Assembly: GCF_000758825.1 (NCBI RefSeq)
Contig: NZ_JRMX01000014.1
Coordinates: 267,069-331,068 of the forward strand
Reading direction: 5' to 3'
DNA: 64,000 nt
Source of the DNA: Arcanobacterium sp. S3PF19
Lineage (GTDB): Bacteria > Actinomycetota > Actinomycetes > Actinomycetales > Actinomycetaceae
Below are positions 25,240 through 34,189 of the stretch, one piece after another. A model generated the notes under the pieces. That model did not search any database. It was not told where the DNA came from and was given only the letters and a program-made list of their open reading frames with translations. A program made the translations under genes and the position numbers. Position 1 is the stretch's first letter. Each line of letters starts with the position of its first letter.

Positions 25240-28200
25240 ATGCTTTTTTCACCCGACTGTGTTTTCTTTACGCGCAGAAAAACAATGGTTTTCTTTTTCG
25301 CTTTTCTCTTTGCGCTCAGTTCCTGCTGCGCAGGCATGGGCAGGGCGTTTGCCTTTGGCGCGGGCACGGCTGCGGATATGCCGGACAATGGGAAATCCGG
25401 GGTAAAAATTTCTTCGGATGTACGTGTGGGGCCGGACGGATTTGCCGACGTGCTCGTTACTTTTGCCGACAGTGCCCCGGACAGACGGATTTCGCAGGCC
25501 CGTGCGGAACTTACGCCGAATGCGCCCATGGCGGCGATCGCTCTGCGTGCCGCCTCACTGAGGGCAGACGCGGCGCAAAAGCAGGCTCTGCAGATTCTTG
25601 CGGGCAATCCGGGAGTGAAAAGTTTTGAGCAGCTGAAAATTGCCAATACGATTAATCTGAAGGCCCGCCCCGACGTGCTTAACGCGTTGGCCCGGCTGGA
25701 GCAGGTGCGTTCTGTCAGCCCCAATCGCAGTGTACATCCGGTTAAGCCCGCAAAAACACGCCGTGCCGCCGTGGGTTCCCCGCGCAGCGCAGAGTTTGAC
25801 GAATCTGCGGAGGTGGAAGAAAACATAAAGGCGATCCGCGCAGACAAAGTGTGGGATATGCGAAAAATCGACGGAAAAGGCGTGACCATCGGTCTTATTG
25901 ACCAGGGTGTGGATTTTTCCCATCCTGCCTTAAAAACACATTTTCGCGGATATGACCCGAAAACGGGCAATATCGAATTAAAGGGCAATTATCTGGACCT
26001 TGTCGGCAGCGGAAATACAGATACGCACGGCACTCATGTGGCGGGAATTATGGTCGGTTCCGAGCCGAGAATGCGTGGCAATACCGAAGTGCGGGTAAAT
26101 CGGATCGGAGTTGCCCCGGGTGCAAAATTTATTGCCGTGCGTGCATTCCGCGACGGGGTCGGAGGAAGCAACGCCAATATTATCAAAGCCTGCCGGTGGA
26201 TGCTCGCTCCGGGAGGCGATCCGGGCAAAGCTCCCAAAATCATTAATCAAAGCTGGTCCGACGGCACGGACAAACCCGATCCGTGGCTGGAAGAAGTGTC
26301 CAAGACTATCCGTGAAGCGGGAATTTTAAATGTTTTCAGTGCCGGAAACAGCGGTGCGGTAAAAGCCGTGCCCGGTTCGGTGGACAATCCCGGTTCAATG
26401 CCCGGTGTGTTAAGCGTAGGTGCCGTAGACAACGACGGGCGTCTGGCTGATTTTTCCCGCAGGGGACCGGGCAAATGGCCGGGTGCCGAACTTAAACCGG
26501 ATTTGACGGCTCCCGGCGTGCATATCCGCTCCTCACTGCCGGGCGGACGTTACGCTTCCTGGGACGGCACCAGCGGCGCCGCTCCGCACGTGTCCGGCGT
26601 GGCTGCTCTGGCGCTGCAGGCCAATCCGAATCTTTCCGTGGCGCAGCTTGAAGACCTGCTGAAAAAGAATACGCGCGGCGGAACGGATGAAAATTATCCG
26701 TCCAAGCCGAATTTTGGCTATGGGTATGGCGTGACGGATGCTTTGGACACGGTAAATGCGGCATTGCGCGCGGCAGGGAAACTGCCGGAGGCAAAAACGG
26801 GAACTTTAAGCGGAAAAGTTTCGGTAAAGGCAGCTGCGCCCGCCGAAATCAAAGCCGACGTTGATATCCCGGCGCGCGCCTATGTGCGCCGCTCTCTGCC
26901 TGTATCCGTTGAGTTGGGCGATTCTGCGGATATTAAAACACTTACCCTTGTTTTGCTGCAGGGCGGCACTAAGGCAGCCGAACAGAAAGTTTCGGTAGGA
27001 AAAAACGGAAGCGCTTTCTATAAGATCGCAATTCCGGGAGATAAAATTACCCGCGCGGGAAATTATCGGCTTTCGGTGCAGGCGCAAACCACCTCCGGCG
27101 ATACATACACAACGGAAGAAGTGCCCGTAACGGTAAAAGAATCCGTAAAACCCGGAGAATATTTCACCGATTTTGAGCAGCGGGAGGCCGGAATCGACAC
27201 AGAAGGCGATTTTGGAATCGGTACGGTAAATCTTCAGGCCGACCCGAAACCTGCCTCCGGCAGTGAAATTTTGGGTCTGAATCTGAACCGGCTCGGAATG
27301 GGAAATGCTCCGCAGTCCACATTCGAGCTGCCCGCCATAGATCTGACCGGCATAAAAGCCTCGGATAAAGCGGAGCTCGTCTTTGACGAAAATGCTTCCT
27401 GGAGCGGAGGCGTGATCGGATTCCAGGCGCTGGGCGTGCCCAAAGCGCCGGAAGAAAAAGCCCTGGAAGTATTTAATTATCCTACGAAACTGCAGCAAAA
27501 CGGATGGGTGCAGAGGCGGATCGATCTTTCGCGGTTTGCCGGAAAAACCATTGATCTGTTTGGGTTCAGCATAGTCGGCGGAGGCGTATCCGGCGAGGGA
27601 TGGTCTGTGGATAACCTGCGGTTGGAGTTAAACGGAAAGACGCTGAAAGCAAACACCGAGCCGGCGCCGCGCAGGATCGGAAAAATGACGGCCGTTTCCG
27701 CTCTTTCTTCGGGTCTGAAGCCGGTTTTGGCCGGAATTTCGATTCCGTCCCTGGGGCTGAAAGCGAAAACGGACGGGAAAACGGGTGTATTTGCTTTTTC
27801 GTCTCTCCCCGTGGGAAAGTATGACGTTTATCTCGGTGCGCAGGGCTTCGTGACGCAGAAACACACGATAGAGGTGAATGCCGATACGGAAGAAAAACTT
27901 GACGTTGTGCTGGAGAAAGACGCATCTCTTCCGGCTCCGCCGCCGTCTTCCGGTTCCGAAGACGGCGCGGGCAGTGTGCCTTCGGAGGGTGAATCGGGAA
28001 TGCGTGAGATAGGCTACGACAACAATAACCCGTTGGCGGGCGGAATTATTCACGCAAAAACTGGCAATGCCGTTGCGGTGGACGTAACGGGCGGTGCGGA
28101 TTGCGAGCTGGGAGCGGTGCGGATTTTCGGCGCGGGAAACAATCCGTATCTTCGTTCCGGGAAGATGGAATTGCGGATAAAAGCGGTAAATTCTCTCGGA

Positions 28201-30468
28201 CGTATCATAGATGTGGCAAAGCCGCGGATGATCACGGTGAAAACCGGTGTTTGGAATCAGATTGACCTTTCGGGGGAGAAGATTCGCGGCAACCGGAAGC
28301 TCTATGTGACGGTGAAGCAGATTTTGCCCGGCGGACGCACCCCTGCCGTGGCTTTGGATGGCTCTGTGCGCCCCTCAACTTCCGCAGTATCCCATGCGTA
28401 TCTGTTTAACGGCGAATTTGTGCCGTTGAAATCCACGGGGTATTTCGGAATGCCCATGATCAGGGCCGTGTTTAAGACGAATAATCCGCAGGATAAGGCA
28501 CTTTTCCCCGCTGCGCCGAAATTTGCTCCGCAGATTGGCACCGCTCCCGTGCCCGACCCCCTGATTTCCGACGAGCAGCAGCCGAAAGACCTGACCGATG
28601 TGGGCGAATGGCAGATCAGCCCCTCGCGGGGAGTGATCACCAAATGGTATAAACTCGGTGAGTTTTTGGCCAAACCCGCCAATGAGCAGATCTTGGAGGT
28701 GCCCGGGGAAATCGGAGGCGTGAAGATAACGGGTATCGGCGCCGGGGTGTTTAAGAATCCGGCGCGCGGGGTAAAGAATGTGGCCGAAGTCCGGATCCCG
28801 GAGGGCGTCACTGAGATTAATGCCGAAGCGTTTTTCAATCTCGGCGTAGGAAAAATAAGCTTCCCGCAGAGTCTGGAAAGAATCTATGCCGGCGCTTTCC
28901 AAAACGCAAAAGTGAAAGAACTTGTTCTTCCCGGAAATCTGCGCTACATAGGCGAGGATGCATTTGCCTACAGCAGAAAAATCGAAAAGCTCGACATTCC
29001 CGACAGTGTGGAATTTATCGGCCGTTCGGCTTTCGACGAAGCCGAGGCGCTGACTTTCCTGAAACTTCCCCGGAATCCGAAATTCACGGAAATCAGCGCG
29101 CTGACTTTCCACAGCGCGGGAAAACTTACGGAAGTGGAGATTCCCGCTTCCGTGCGGATGATCAAAGCCGGTGCTTTTGATAAAGGATTTTCCTTCGACG
29201 AAAGCGGAATTACCCGTTTGGTCCTGCACGAGGGACTGGGTTCCATTCAGGACAATGCGTTCAAGGGGAATAAGATCAGCGTGCTGCGGATTCCGGATTC
29301 GGTGGAGGAAATTGCGGATTCGGCTTTTGAAAACAATAAAATCAATTCTTTGGTGCTCGGCACGTCTTTGCGCACGATCGGAAGCAGTGCCTTTGAAACA
29401 AACGAATTGAAAGAAGTTGTGCTGCCGGATCGGACCGAATCGGTGGGCAGAAGGGCTTTTGCCGACAATCCGCTGAACCTGGTGCGTTTTGGGCGCAGTC
29501 TCATGCCCTACGACAAATCGAAGAAAAAGGGAATCAGAGAGTATGCCCTTCCCGATACTTTGGGCAAATTGGAGATATACCGCGCGGAGCAGGTGAATGA
29601 TAAATTCAAAGAATCTTTGGCCTCCGACAGCGGGCTGAAGACGCAAATTACAGTTCTGGACGGCAAAGTGAAAACTTTCACCGATGCCGAAACGGGAATT
29701 AAAGCGGAAATCGGATCTTCGAATATTGCAGAAGGCGTAAAGCCGAAAATCTCTGTGCTGGCGCAAGACGGTGAGCAGGTAAAGTCGCTCATCGCAGGGC
29801 TCGCCCCGGACGGCCGGCGTATTTCCGTTCTTCGCGCGGTATCGGTGCAAATGGTTGACGCAAATGGGAAAAAGGCGGACTGGCAGGGAACGCTGCGGGT
29901 ATTCTTACCCGTTTCGCAGGCGGGTGCCCGGATTTATACCCGGCCTTTGGGGAGCGGTGACCGGTGGACGCTGCGTTCTTCCGCGGAGCAAAATGCGGAT
30001 GCTGTTTCGGACCGTTCCGCAGCAGATCCTTCTGCGCCGGCCGGCGGCGTGAGTGTGGAACTCTCCGCGGCTTCCGAGATTGCTGCCGTGCACGAAGATG
30101 CATCCGCGCCGGATTTGCCGGGTGAGATTGATTATGGATACAGGCTGCCGTTTATACCCCCGTTTAGTGTGCCGTTGCCGCCGGATGTGAACCCCGGCGG
30201 GGAGAGCGGGCATTCCTCCGATTCGGTTACGCCCGGAGCGGGATCAGTTTCCCCTGCGGGCACTCCCGGCGAAAGCTTCGCGCATACGCCAAAGGGCGGA
30301 TCGGATAAAGTTTTGCTTTCCGCCGGGAATCGTGCGCGCCGTCTTTCCCGAACGGGAGCCGCACTGCCGCTGACGTGTCTGTATGCGTTTTCTGTTCTTC
30401 TCGGTGCCTCTGTCTGCGTGCGCAGAAGGGAGAAAATGCGGCGGCGGCGTATAGTCGGTAGCATATAG
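25240..30468 (+). CDS. Wall-anchored subtilisin-like (S8) protease with BspA-type leucine-rich repeats
   Basis: The 1742-residue surface protease has a signal peptide (about residues 14-40) and an I9-like propeptide (about 58-165). The S8 domain has triad Asp221 (GLIDQGVDFSHP), His263 (THGTHVAG) and Ser445 (GTSGAAPH), with oxyanion Asn370 in SAGNSG. Beta-rich modules follow: a MAM/jelly-roll-like domain near 645-800 ending GEGWSVDNLRL, a carboxypeptidase-regulatory-like domain near 815-890, and a second beta domain near 940-1100. BspA-like LRR_5 repeats (about 1130-1400) show AEVRIPEGVTEINAEAF-type units. The C-terminus has LSRTG at 1702, a hydrophobic stretch and RRREKMRRRR, a sorting signal lacking the usual Pro. 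It probably cleaves host proteins; substrate unknown. Confidence 0.9.
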   Translation: MLFSPDCVFFTRRKTMVFFFAFLFALSSCCAGMGRAFAFGAGTAADMPDNGKSGVKISSDVRVGPDGFADVLVTFADSAPDRRISQARAELTPNAPMAAIALRAASLRADAAQKQALQILAGNPGVKSFEQLKIANTINLKARPDVLNALARLEQVRSVSPNRSVHPVKPAKTRRAAVGSPRSAEFDESAEVEENIKAIRADKVWDMRKIDGKGVTIGLIDQGVDFSHPALKTHFRGYDPKTGNIELKGNYLDLVGSGNTDTHGTHVAGIMVGSEPRMRGNTEVRVNRIGVAPGAKFIAVRAFRDGVGGSNANIIKACRWMLAPGGDPGKAPKIINQSWSDGTDKPDPWLEEVSKTIREAGILNVFSAGNSGAVKAVPGSVDNPGSMPGVLSVGAVDNDGRLADFSRRGPGKWPGAELKPDLTAPGVHIRSSLPGGRYASWDGTSGAAPHVSGVAALALQANPNLSVAQLEDLLKKNTRGGTDENYPSKPNFGYGYGVTDALDTVNAALRAAGKLPEAKTGTLSGKVSVKAAAPAEIKADVDIPARAYVRRSLPVSVELGDSADIKTLTLVLLQGGTKAAEQKVSVGKNGSAFYKIAIPGDKITRAGNYRLSVQAQTTSGDTYTTEEVPVTVKESVKPGEYFTDFEQREAGIDTEGDFGIGTVNLQADPKPASGSEILGLNLNRLGMGNAPQSTFELPAIDLTGIKASDKAELVFDENASWSGGVIGFQALGVPKAPEEKALEVFNYPTKLQQNGWVQRRIDLSRFAGKTIDLFGFSIVGGGVSGEGWSVDNLRLELNGKTLKANTEPAPRRIGKMTAVSALSSGLKPVLAGISIPSLGLKAKTDGKTGVFAFSSLPVGKYDVYLGAQGFVTQKHTIEVNADTEEKLDVVLEKDASLPAPPPSSGSEDGAGSVPSEGESGMREIGYDNNNPLAGGIIHAKTGNAVAVDVTGGADCELGAVRIFGAGNNPYLRSGKMELRIKAVNSLGRIIDVAKPRMITVKTGVWNQIDLSGEKIRGNRKLYVTVKQILPGGRTPAVALDGSVRPSTSAVSHAYLFNGEFVPLKSTGYFGMPMIRAVFKTNNPQDKALFPAAPKFAPQIGTAPVPDPLISDEQQPKDLTDVGEWQISPSRGVITKWYKLGEFLAKPANEQILEVPGEIGGVKITGIGAGVFKNPARGVKNVAEVRIPEGVTEINAEAFFNLGVGKISFPQSLERIYAGAFQNAKVKELVLPGNLRYIGEDAFAYSRKIEKLDIPDSVEFIGRSAFDEAEALTFLKLPRNPKFTEISALTFHSAGKLTEVEIPASVRMIKAGAFDKGFSFDESGITRLVLHEGLGSIQDNAFKGNKISVLRIPDSVEEIADSAFENNKINSLVLGTSLRTIGSSAFETNELKEVVLPDRTESVGRRAFADNPLNLVRFGRSLMPYDKSKKKGIREYALPDTLGKLEIYRAEQVNDKFKESLASDSGLKTQITVLDGKVKTFTDAETGIKAEIGSSNIAEGVKPKISVLAQDGEQVKSLIAGLAPDGRRISVLRAVSVQMVDANGKKADWQGTLRVFLPVSQAGARIYTRPLGSGDRWTLRSSAEQNADAVSDRSAADPSAPAGGVSVELSAASEIAAVHEDASAPDLPGEIDYGYRLPFIPPFSVPLPPDVNPGGESGHSSDSVTPGAGSVSPAGTPGESFAHTPKGGSDKVLLSAGNRARRLSRTGAALPLTCLYAFSVLLGASVCVRRREKMRRRRIVGSI

Positions 30469-30474
30469 ATGGGT

Positions 30475-30510
30475 GCGCGGCGGCGCTGCCGTTTTCGCAC
30501 GCCGCCGCGC
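30475..30510 (+). terminator. GC-rich hairpin after the first subtilase gene
   Basis: An 11-bp perfect stem (GCGCGGCGGCG at 30475-30485 with 30500-30510) begins seven bases after the stop. No T run follows, so it may be a factor-dependent terminator or RNA 3'-end stabiliser. Confidence 0.45.
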
Positions 30511-30581
30511 AGCGCGAAGCGTACGGATTTTCCCGTGCGCTGCCGCGCCGTATATGCCGGCGGGACGAATCCGAAGGGGAA

Positions 30582-31664
30582 ATGATGGCGGAGAAAACGA
30601 AAGCAGGCTGCCGGCAGGTAACGATGAAAGACGTGGCCCGCGCAGCGGGGGTTTCCGTTTCCTCGGTGTCTTTGGCGCTGCGCAACGATTCGCGTATCTC
30701 TCCTTCCGTGCAGGAACGTGTACGCCGCGAAGCGAACCGTCTGGGGTACCGCTTTAATCTTTCGGGGGCGCTTCTTTCGCAGTCTCGCCCAAAGCTGCTC
30801 GGAGTAGTGGCGCATTTCGATCAGGAGCTGCACACGGCCTATGTGCGTGAAATAGCGGATCTTGCTTCCGGAAGCGGGTACCGGATCATCGCGGAAAACG
30901 CCGCGCTGTACGACGATCCCGCAACGGCGTTGGAGAAGCTGGCGCAGCTGCGGGTGGCGAACGTGATTGCGATCAATCCGCCCGTATACAACACGGACGA
31001 GGATATTCTGCCGACTGTGGTGATTGCCCAGGATACGGATTTGCCGCAGGCCGATCTGGTGCGCAGCGACAATATGCAGGGCGTGACCGAGCTTGCTTCC
31101 CATCTCAGGCAGCTGGGACACCGCTGTGTGTATTATCTGGCCGGTCCGCAGGGCGTTTCCGGCGATGCGCGGCTGGAAATGCTGGCTTCCGTGCTGAAGC
31201 GGGAAGATATTGAAATGTATCCGTGGCAGGCAGGCAATACGCTTTCCGCCGGTTTTGCCGCTATGCAGGATCTGTTGGTGCGGCTGTGGCAGCGCGGGCG
31301 GAACGCGGAAGCCGAAAATTTTTTCCCCGCCCGTGTGGGGGCCCTGGGAAAAACAACGGCGATTGTCTGTTACAACGACCAGTGTGCAATGGGTGCGTAT
31401 CTGGCGCTGCTGAAAGCGGGGATTGACGTGCCTGCGGATGTTTCTTTGGTCGGCTTCGACAATTCCGCGGCAGGTGCGAGCCCTGCGTTTTCTCTGACCA
31501 CGATTGACCGCTGTCCGCGGAAAGTGGCGGAAGCTGCTTTCTCTTTGGCCTGCGCGCGGCGGGAAGGGCGGGAAACGGAGATCCGGCGGGTGACAGTGCC
31601 CACACATCTGGTTGTGCGCTCTTCGACCGCGCAGGCGAACTTTTTACGCCGCGTCGGAAAGTGA
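30582..31664 (+). CDS. LacI-family transcriptional repressor
   Basis: The 360-residue regulator has the LacI headpiece (VTMKDVARAAGVSVSSVSLALRNDSRISPSVQERV, residues 13-47) with the hinge helix NLSGALLSQSRPKLLGVV, and a periplasmic-binding-protein-like effector domain. Late motifs are AIVCYNDQCAMGAYLALLKAGIDVPADVSLVGFDN and LTTID. Tandem ATGs at 30582 and 30585 follow AAGGGGA; the second has the better spacing. The palindrome ATTCAAACGTTTGAAT starts two bases after its stop, and a related site lies in the promoter of the following operon, so this protein very probably represses the transporter-PLC-IMPase genes. The effector is unknown; an inositol derivative is my guess. Confidence 0.92.
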   Translation: MMAEKTKAGCRQVTMKDVARAAGVSVSSVSLALRNDSRISPSVQERVRREANRLGYRFNLSGALLSQSRPKLLGVVAHFDQELHTAYVREIADLASGSGYRIIAENAALYDDPATALEKLAQLRVANVIAINPPVYNTDEDILPTVVIAQDTDLPQADLVRSDNMQGVTELASHLRQLGHRCVYYLAGPQGVSGDARLEMLASVLKREDIEMYPWQAGNTLSAGFAAMQDLLVRLWQRGRNAEAENFFPARVGALGKTTAIVCYNDQCAMGAYLALLKAGIDVPADVSLVGFDNSAAGASPAFSLTTIDRCPRKVAEAAFSLACARREGRETEIRRVTVPTHLVVRSSTAQANFLRRVGK

Positions 31665-31666
31665 CG

Positions 31667-31682
31667 ATTCAAACGTTTGAAT
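31667..31682. promoter_or_regulatory. LacI operator O1 (upstream auxiliary site)
   Basis: ATTCAAACGTTTGAAT is a perfect 16-bp palindrome with the central CG of LacI-family operators. It sits immediately after the regulator gene and 121 bases (centre to centre) upstream of the promoter site. Confidence 0.8.
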
Positions 31683-31779
31683 AAAAAAGTGAATACCGTA
31701 AATTCGCGTAAAATAGCCATCAAAAAAACTATTACAAAAATGTAAAAATTAAATTTTAAGATAAAAAAGGAAAAATCTA

Positions 31780-31808
31780 TTGACATCGTTCAAACGATTG
31801 AATAGATT
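31780..31808 (+). promoter_or_regulatory. LacI-controlled promoter of the MFS-PLC-IMPase operon
   Basis: TTGACA (31780-31785) and TAGATT (31803-31808) are 17 bases apart. Operator O2, TTCAAACGATTGAA (31789-31802), fills the spacer and matches the O1 core at all but one base. Repressor bound there would block RNA polymerase directly. The 319-base gap from 31665 to 31983 holds O1, this promoter and a leader of about 170 bases in which I see no gene. Confidence 0.85.
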
Positions 31809-31983
31809 TGAGGTAACGGAAGATATCCTGACCGGCAGGGTATCGGTCCGCTTCGGCGAACCGGAAAACGTCCGGCGGCGTCACCGGCGCGCAAAGGAGT
31901 GCGCACACGCAGAATAAGAGGACGCCCGGGATTCCGTTTTCTCCGGTGCGGATATGTAACGTGTATAGTAAGGGGGCTATGCG

Positions 31984-33354
31984 ATGCGAAACGCAGTTAA
32001 AAATCTTGGCTTTACGGCCACAAGCTTTATTTCCTTAATTTTGATTACCGTAAACGCTCAGCTGATCTACGCATTTTGGGATATCAGAAACACAATCCCG
32101 AAAGATTTTCCCGCCGCGATGGGCGTATCGGACGGTCAGGCCGGCTCGCTTTATTCCATGCAGGGTCTGGTGATTATTCTGGGGACCATTGCTTTGGGCT
32201 GGATCGGCGACCGGTTCAGGATCAGAACCATCATGCTGATCTCTTCCCTCGGCGCGGGCGGCATTTCCCTGTTTATCACTGTCGGATCGCCGCATCTTTC
32301 CTTCGCGACGCTGCTTATCTGCTTCTTCCTGATGCTGCTGTTCACCGAAGTTCTCTTCAAGCCTGCCAACTTCAAGGCGGTCAGCCTGTCCACCGGTCCG
32401 GACCATCAGGGAACGGCATTCGGATTCTTTGAATTCGGCAGGGGAATGCTTGCGTTTTTGGTCTCGCTGCTGTGGACGGGAATGCTGGCGGGCGGCGTTG
32501 CGCCGAAGACAATCATGTACACTTCCTCGATTATCGTGCTGGTAGCCGGTATTTTGGTGTTTTTCACGGTGCCGAAGGAAGAAAAGGTAGGCGACGAAAC
32601 CACCGCCTCCAGCACGCTGGAAGCCATCAGGGGTGTGGCGCACGTGGCCAAACTGCCGATTGTGTGGATTGCCGGAATCAACGTGTTCTGCATTTACGGC
32701 GCTTTCGTTGCGGCGGGAACGTATTTTGCCCGCTATCTTCAGGCCGGGTACGGCACCTCGGCCGTGGCTGCGGCAACTTTCGCAACGGCGGTGATCGGGC
32801 TGCGGATGCTGCCCCTGGTGTCCACGATTCTGGTGGAGAAGGTATTTAAGTCAACGGTGAAATTTATGCGTACGATGGAAGTTCTGCTGGCAGTGCTGCT
32901 GATCGCCATCGCCTGCATTTTCTTCACCAATCACCCGGCGGTCAGCGAGTATCCCGCCGGTCAGGTTCCCGAGGATCTGATTTCCCAGGCCACGCTGTGG
33001 ACGCTGGTAGTGCTGATGCTGTTGGCGTCGGCAACCACATTTATGATCCGCGGAGTTTACTATGCGCCGATCGGAGAATTCGGAATTGCGAAGAAACAGG
33101 CCTCCTCGGCAATGTCGTTCGCAATCACAATCGGTTATATTCCGGCGCTGCTGGCTCCGATCGTGCTCGGCAATCTGATCACGCCCTCCGTCAAGGATGC
33201 CAACGGGAATGTGGTCACCGAAATTCTTACCTCCACCGAGATTCTGGGCGCGGCTTTCATCGGCCTGGCTGTTCTCAGTCTGGTGGCGGCGGTTATGTCG
33301 CATGTGATGGTCGGAATGAAACGGCGTCACAGCGAAGCGAAAGCCGATTTTTAG
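31984..33354 (+). CDS. MFS transporter (first gene of the PLC/IMPase operon)
   Basis: The 456-residue membrane protein has 12 hydrophobic segments of major facilitator type with the loop motif GWIGDRFRIRT after the second helix. It resembles the YihN-like/organophosphate-sugar branch of MFS, but I cannot assign a substrate from sequence. The ATG at 31984 follows AAGGGGG; an out-of-frame ATG five bases earlier is ignored. It is transcribed from the LacI-controlled promoter and is nine bases from a PI-PLC-like gene, so import of a phospho- or glycerophospho-inositol compound is the context-based inference. Nucleosides or sugar phosphates remain possible. Confidence 0.88.
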   Translation: MRNAVKNLGFTATSFISLILITVNAQLIYAFWDIRNTIPKDFPAAMGVSDGQAGSLYSMQGLVIILGTIALGWIGDRFRIRTIMLISSLGAGGISLFITVGSPHLSFATLLICFFLMLLFTEVLFKPANFKAVSLSTGPDHQGTAFGFFEFGRGMLAFLVSLLWTGMLAGGVAPKTIMYTSSIIVLVAGILVFFTVPKEEKVGDETTASSTLEAIRGVAHVAKLPIVWIAGINVFCIYGAFVAAGTYFARYLQAGYGTSAVAAATFATAVIGLRMLPLVSTILVEKVFKSTVKFMRTMEVLLAVLLIAIACIFFTNHPAVSEYPAGQVPEDLISQATLWTLVVLMLLASATTFMIRGVYYAPIGEFGIAKKQASSAMSFAITIGYIPALLAPIVLGNLITPSVKDANGNVVTEILTSTEILGAAFIGLAVLSLVAAVMSHVMVGMKRRHSEAKADF

Positions 33355-33363
33355 GAGAGAGTT

Positions 33364-34179
33364 ATGAGTGTCGGTTGGATAAAAAACATTTCGGACGAAA
33401 CACTGCTCAGGGATCTGCTGATCCCCGGCACGCACGACACAATGACCGGTCCGTGCCAAAAACGCTATTACAAGACGCAGACGCTGTCTTTGTCGGAGCA
33501 GCTTGAAGCCGGTGTGCGGTATCTGGATATCCGGCTTACCCGGGATCTGTATGCCGCCCACCGCGAATGGAAAAGCGATATCGGCGGCGAAACGATACTG
33601 GAAACGCTGAAAGATTTTCTGAACCGCAATCCGGAAGAATTTGTGTTGGTGCGTTTTCAAAACGCGAACGAGAAAAAGGACGATTTCGACAGATACTGCC
33701 CCGCGCTGAAGGGACTGGTAGGCAGGTATTCCGATCTGTTTTTCGAGTTTTCTTCCGCGCAGAAGGAGAAGATCTCGGAGCTCACGGTGGGTCGGCTGCG
33801 CGGGAAAGTGCTCGCTTTTGAGTGCTCGCCGCACGAATATGAGGCCACCCGGGCCGGCGCCCTGCACTGGGCATATCCGTGGCACGACTGCCCCGGACTG
33901 GCGATTCAGGATCTGTGGGACGGACCGGCCGTGGAAGAAAAAATTGCCGCGGTGACCAACGCCCTCGACTGCCCCGCATGGAAAGACAGACTGGTGCTGA
34001 ACCACATCAGTGCGACAAACGGAGAGCCCGGATACCCGGATGCGTACGCCGCTGTTTTGAACGAAACAGTATTACGGGGCGTGCGGGATTTGGCCGCGGG
34101 AAGTGGTAGATTAGCCGGTGTGCTGATCTTCGATTTCGTTACCGAAGAAATAGCAGAGAAAATTATTAAGAAGGGTTAG
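33364..34179 (+). CDS. Cytoplasmic PI-PLC X-domain phosphodiesterase
   Basis: The 271-residue protein has the bacterial phosphatidylinositol-specific phospholipase C fold. LIPGTHDTM holds catalytic His24 and Asp25, GVRYLDIRL has Asp55 and Arg57, and YAAHREW has the second catalytic His66, followed by ETLKDFLNRNPEEFVLVRF. Known PI-PLCs cleave phosphatidylinositol to diacylglycerol and inositol 1,2-cyclic phosphate. Here there is no signal peptide or membrane anchor, unlike the secreted virulence enzymes of Bacillus and Listeria, so it must act on an internal or imported substrate. AGGAGAGAG precedes the ATG. The IMPase gene follows at ten bases. The substrate is inferred from the operon. Confidence 0.85.
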   Translation: MSVGWIKNISDETLLRDLLIPGTHDTMTGPCQKRYYKTQTLSLSEQLEAGVRYLDIRLTRDLYAAHREWKSDIGGETILETLKDFLNRNPEEFVLVRFQNANEKKDDFDRYCPALKGLVGRYSDLFFEFSSAQKEKISELTVGRLRGKVLAFECSPHEYEATRAGALHWAYPWHDCPGLAIQDLWDGPAVEEKIAAVTNALDCPAWKDRLVLNHISATNGEPGYPDAYAAVLNETVLRGVRDLAAGSGRLAGVLIFDFVTEEIAEKIIKKG

Positions 34180-34189
34180 TGTTGCTGTA

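Noticed and set aside
28375..31607. Minus-strand frames of 491 codons (28375-29850 and 30132-31607)
   Set aside because: Antisense to the first subtilase and the LacI gene, both well supported by catalytic or DNA-binding motifs.
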